This document shows positions 33,744 to 33,787 of a stretch of DNA of 33,787 nucleotides, piece by piece. The DNA is from Myxococcales bacterium (GTDB taxonomy: Bacteria > Myxococcota_A > Polyangia > DRWM01 > JAAZOP01). Where the stretch lies: the NCBI GenBank assembly GCA_012797735.1, contig JAAZOP010000432.1, forward strand, positions 1-33,787. Reading direction: 5' to 3'. The notes beneath the pieces were generated by a model. That model was not told where the DNA came from and ran no database searches. It saw nothing but the letters and a program-made list of their open reading frames with translations. Made by a program: the position numbers and the translations under genes. Within the stretch, counting starts at the first letter, position 1. Each line of letters starts with the position of its first letter.

Positions 33744-33772
33744 TTGACACCCCGTGGGCGATCCCGCAGGCT
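33744..33772 (+). promoter_or_regulatory. candidate promoter for a gene beyond the window
   Basis: TTGACA, a perfect -35, is followed after 17 bases by CAGGCT. It lies just past the sulfotransferase-like gene and points out of the window. The -10 is weak, but its CAnnnT form matches other candidates here. The downstream gene cannot be seen. Confidence 0.35.
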
Positions 33773-33787
33773 GGCCGCGTGTCCGGC

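Overview
This is a GC-rich window (about 65-75% in the stretches I counted by eye) with dense, tightly coupled genes on both strands. Extended high-GC open frames on the antisense strand produce most of the ORF track. I saw no rRNA, tRNA, CRISPR array, insertion sequence or origin. The host is a bacterium with TTGAC-type sigma70-like promoters. Its two large lipoproteins combine DUF1566 repeats with MopE-like D-D-D-G-D calcium loops, a combination I associate with Myxococcota and other deltaproteobacteria-like lineages. That taxonomic guess is weak.

The centre of the window is an unusual nitrogenase-like system. On the + strand (48-5634), a small domain protein, a NifH/BchX-type ATP-dependent reductase, a three-cysteine NifD/BchY-like subunit (alpha-A), a one-cysteine NifK/BchZ-like subunit (beta-A) and a radical SAM enzyme overlap one another in a single operon. 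Facing it on the - strand (18814 down to 5722) is a longer operon: an SDR epimerase, two radical SAM enzymes, a radical SAM protein fused to a NifD-like subunit (alpha-C), beta-C, a B12-type radical SAM enzyme, a second NifH-like protein, alpha-B and beta-B. The window therefore holds three complete alpha/beta pairs and two reductases. Every alpha has three candidate cluster cysteines and every beta has one. This 3+1 arrangement and the H-D-K gene order match the tetrapyrrole reductases DPOR and COR (BchXYZ) better than true nitrogenase. No FeMo-cofactor assembly gene is recognisable.

Upstream on the - strand lie a radical SAM-like enzyme with an altered cysteine motif (18851-20842), two tandem DUF1566 lipoproteins (20901-25486), a three-part B12/radical SAM/unknown-domain enzyme (25647-28052) and a U32-peptidase-like TIM-barrel protein (28103-29110). 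A divergent promoter region follows. On the + strand are a B12-type radical SAM enzyme paralogous to the one inside the nitrogenase-like operon (29330-30874), another B12-type radical SAM enzyme (31097-32935) and a sulfotransferase-like protein (32938-33708).

In total there are nine radical SAM or radical SAM-like domains. A recurring domain of about 95 residues occurs in five of the proteins, including all three alpha subunits and the small stand-alone protein. My inference is a multistep reductive biosynthesis: radical SAM enzymes build or rearrange an unknown conjugated or tetrapyrrole-like substrate, and three nitrogenase-like reductases reduce different bonds or intermediates. The substrate cannot be read from the sequence. 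Several - strand genes appear to be transcribed from promoters whose -10 box lies 6-11 bases before the start codon, suggesting leaderless or nearly leaderless mRNAs.
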